Of a stretch of DNA of 64,000 nucleotides, positions 62,792 to 64,000 are shown in pieces. How positions within the stretch are numbered: position 1 is the first letter of the stretch; each line of letters starts with the position of its first letter. A program made the position numbers and the translations under genes. Where the stretch lies: assembly GCF_010586825.1 (NCBI RefSeq), contig NZ_JAAAGB010000008.1, positions 124,001 to 188,000 on the forward strand. The letters run 5' to 3'. Origin of the DNA: Draconibacterium mangrovi (lineage in GTDB: Bacteria > Bacteroidota > Bacteroidia > Bacteroidales > Prolixibacteraceae). The notes below the pieces were generated by a model, which was not told the DNA's origin, ran no database searches, and worked only from the letters and a program-made list of their open reading frames with translations.

Positions 62792-62824
62792 TAGTTAGTT
62801 CGTTTATTCGATAGAAAGTTATTT

Positions 62825-64000
62825 CTAATTGTTATTATCAATATTCTTTAATCTTAAAAGTGCTTCAATAAAATAATAATCGGCATAAACCAGAGGTTCA
62901 TCTATTTCGCTATTGTGTGGTACCGAGCCTGTAGAATGTTTTAAAACAAAACCCCAATTCGTTCCGGGTTTAGCCATGTATTGCGAAGAAGCAAGTGAAG
63001 TAAGCAGCTCCCTGGCATATTCCACGTAAGTGTAATTATTGGTAAGCGTCTGTAGTTCGATTAATGCGGAAGCTGTTATAGCAGCAGCCGATGCATCGCG
63101 TGGCTCACCTGTTTTTTCCGGCACATCATAATCCCAGTAAGGAATCAGGTCATCTGCCTGATTGTTATGATTCATAATATATTCAGCAACATTTTGTGCC
63201 TGTTTTAAATAGGCCGGAATACCGGTTTTACGGTAACACATGGTATAGCCATACAATGCCCAGGCCTGTCCGCGTGCCCATGCCGATTCATCAGAATACC
63301 CTTGTGCTGTAGTTTTGTTTCTCACCTTTCCTGTTTTCGGATCGTAGTCTATAACATGGTAACAACTGTTATCTTCCCTGAAATGGTTTGTTAGGGTTGT
63401 AAGAGCATGTTTATTGGCAATGTCTTTATACTTGCTGTCGCCACTAACCTCGCTGGCCCAATAAAGCAACTCCAGGTTCATCATGTTATCAATAATTACC
63501 GGGAATTCCCATTTGTCCTTGCCATGATCCCATGACCGGATACATCCCACAGTTGAGTCAAACCGGCTAATTAATGAATTGGCTGATTGTAAAAGAATGT
63601 TTTGATACGCTTCGTTTTGCTTAATCTCATAGCCTTTTCCATAGCTGCAATACATCATAAAACCTAAATCATGCGTACGTGTATTATATTGCATTGGTTC
63701 TAACTTCGAGGTATATTCTTTAGCGGCAATTTTCCATTTGTCATTTTTTGTATACTCATACATTTGCCAAAGTTCTCCGGGGAAAAAACCACTTGTCCAT
63801 TCCACCAATCGACTCATTTTAATTTTCTCGTTTTCCACCGATCGTGGCGAAACAAAAGTTGCTGTTCGCAGCGAATCGGAAAGATGGAGCTGATAGGATA
63901 ATTGTTCTTCAACCAAGTTTAACAAATCATCGGTTTTAAGCTCAGGCTGGCGGGTATTCACTCCGCAACTAACCATTAAAAACAACAATGCTCCCCAAGT
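62825..64000 (-). CDS. GH88 unsaturated uronyl hydrolase (5' end outside window)
   Basis: The frame runs through the right edge, so the true start and most of the signal are missing; the visible part includes a lipobox-like LMVSCG. About 391 codons are seen. GH88 marks are WTSGFFPGELW and THDLGF and IIDNMMNLELLYWA; counted from the TTG at 63988, the two catalytic aspartates are near residues 107 and 167, spaced as in Bacillus unsaturated glucuronyl hydrolase. The C-terminal part has SDESAWARGQAWALYGY. It hydrates and opens the unsaturated uronic acid that a polysaccharide lyase leaves, so a lyase must act upstream, though none is certain in the window. Confidence 0.92.
   Translation of the reverse strand, partial: TWGALLFLMVSCGVNTRQPELKTDDLLNLVEEQLSYQLHLSDSLRTATFVSPRSVENEKIKMSRLVEWTSGFFPGELWQMYEYTKNDKWKIAAKEYTSKLEPMQYNTRTHDLGFMMYCSYGKGYEIKQNEAYQNILLQSANSLISRFDSTVGCIRSWDHGKDKWEFPVIIDNMMNLELLYWASEVSGDSKYKDIANKHALTTLTNHFREDNSCYHVIDYDPKTGKVRNKTTAQGYSDESAWARGQAWALYGYTMCYRKTGIPAYLKQAQNVAEYIMNHNNQADDLIPYWDYDVPEKTGEPRDASAAAITASALIELQTLTNNYTYVEYARELLTSLASSQYMAKPGTNWGFVLKHSTGSVPHNSEIDEPLVYADYYFIEALLRLKNIDNNN

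Noticed and set aside
1..64000. CRISPR array, rRNA or tRNA genes
   Set aside because: No regularly spaced repeats of array type and no recognisable rRNA or tRNA sequence were seen.

Overview
The window comes from a member of the Bacteroidota. It carries a SusC/SusD pair, many exported carbohydrate-active enzymes on one strand, type IX secretion (T9SS) C-terminal sorting domains, lipoprotein signals, a Bacteroidetes-type tyrosine integrase, and almost no Shine-Dalgarno motifs. The mixture of fucosidases, sulfatases and multimodular enzymes suggests a free-living, probably marine, polysaccharide degrader. No rRNA, tRNA or CRISPR array was seen.

Layout. (1) Positions 2-127 hold the 3' end of an unidentified gene. 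(2) Positions 267-5866 (minus strand) are a tight five-gene operon: threonine-synthase-like PLP enzyme, DUF1611/DgcN-like protein, MurL-like PP-loop enzyme, creatininase-fold amidohydrolase and dipeptide epimerase. It looks like a pathway acting on D/L-glutamate or a glutamyl peptide. (3) Positions 5867-10292 are accessory DNA: a tyrosine integrase (7264-8484), a hairpin-rich non-coding stretch, iteron-like repeats, a decayed ankyrin gene and an IS982-type transposase remnant. (4) Positions 10293-49502 (minus strand) are a large polysaccharide utilization locus (PUL): SusC, SusD and a DUF3823 lipoprotein, then a double beta-helix protein, four GH43 enzymes, a ceramidase-like protein, an unrecognised lipoprotein, a membrane-spanning SARP-type regulator, an exported Gfo/Idh/MocA oxidoreductase, and GH3, two GH71/99-like, GH31, GH2, GH95 and GH92 enzymes. 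(5) Positions 49503-50973 are a gap with an IS6-family remnant, an att-like repeat and a terminator. (6) Positions 50974-64000 (minus strand) are a second enzyme block: GH88, sulfatase, GH20, GH95, GH29, an exported EEP-fold enzyme, sulfatase and GH29.

How the genes work together (inference). SusC/SusD and the DUF3823 protein would capture and import oligosaccharides. T9SS-exported GH43 and beta-helix proteins would act at the surface, and the lipoprotein and periplasmic exo-enzymes would trim the import products. The activities (alpha-L-fucosidases GH29 and GH95, beta-xylosidase/arabinosidase GH43, alpha-mannosidase GH92, hexosaminidase GH20, unsaturated uronyl hydrolase GH88, sulfatases) point to a fucose-rich, sulfated, uronic-acid-containing heteropolysaccharide such as algal fucan material. 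The polymer cannot be named from sequence alone.

Most unusual points: the five-gene stereochemistry operon; the LamG-Kelch-TM-SARP regulator inside the PUL; and a pair of related 39-nt motifs, with a 14-nt identical core and the same internal spacing, at 6937 and 50693. The motifs bracket the integrase and the whole SusC/D PUL and could be ends of a roughly 43.8-kb integrative island. All family assignments come from reading the translations; no database search was run.
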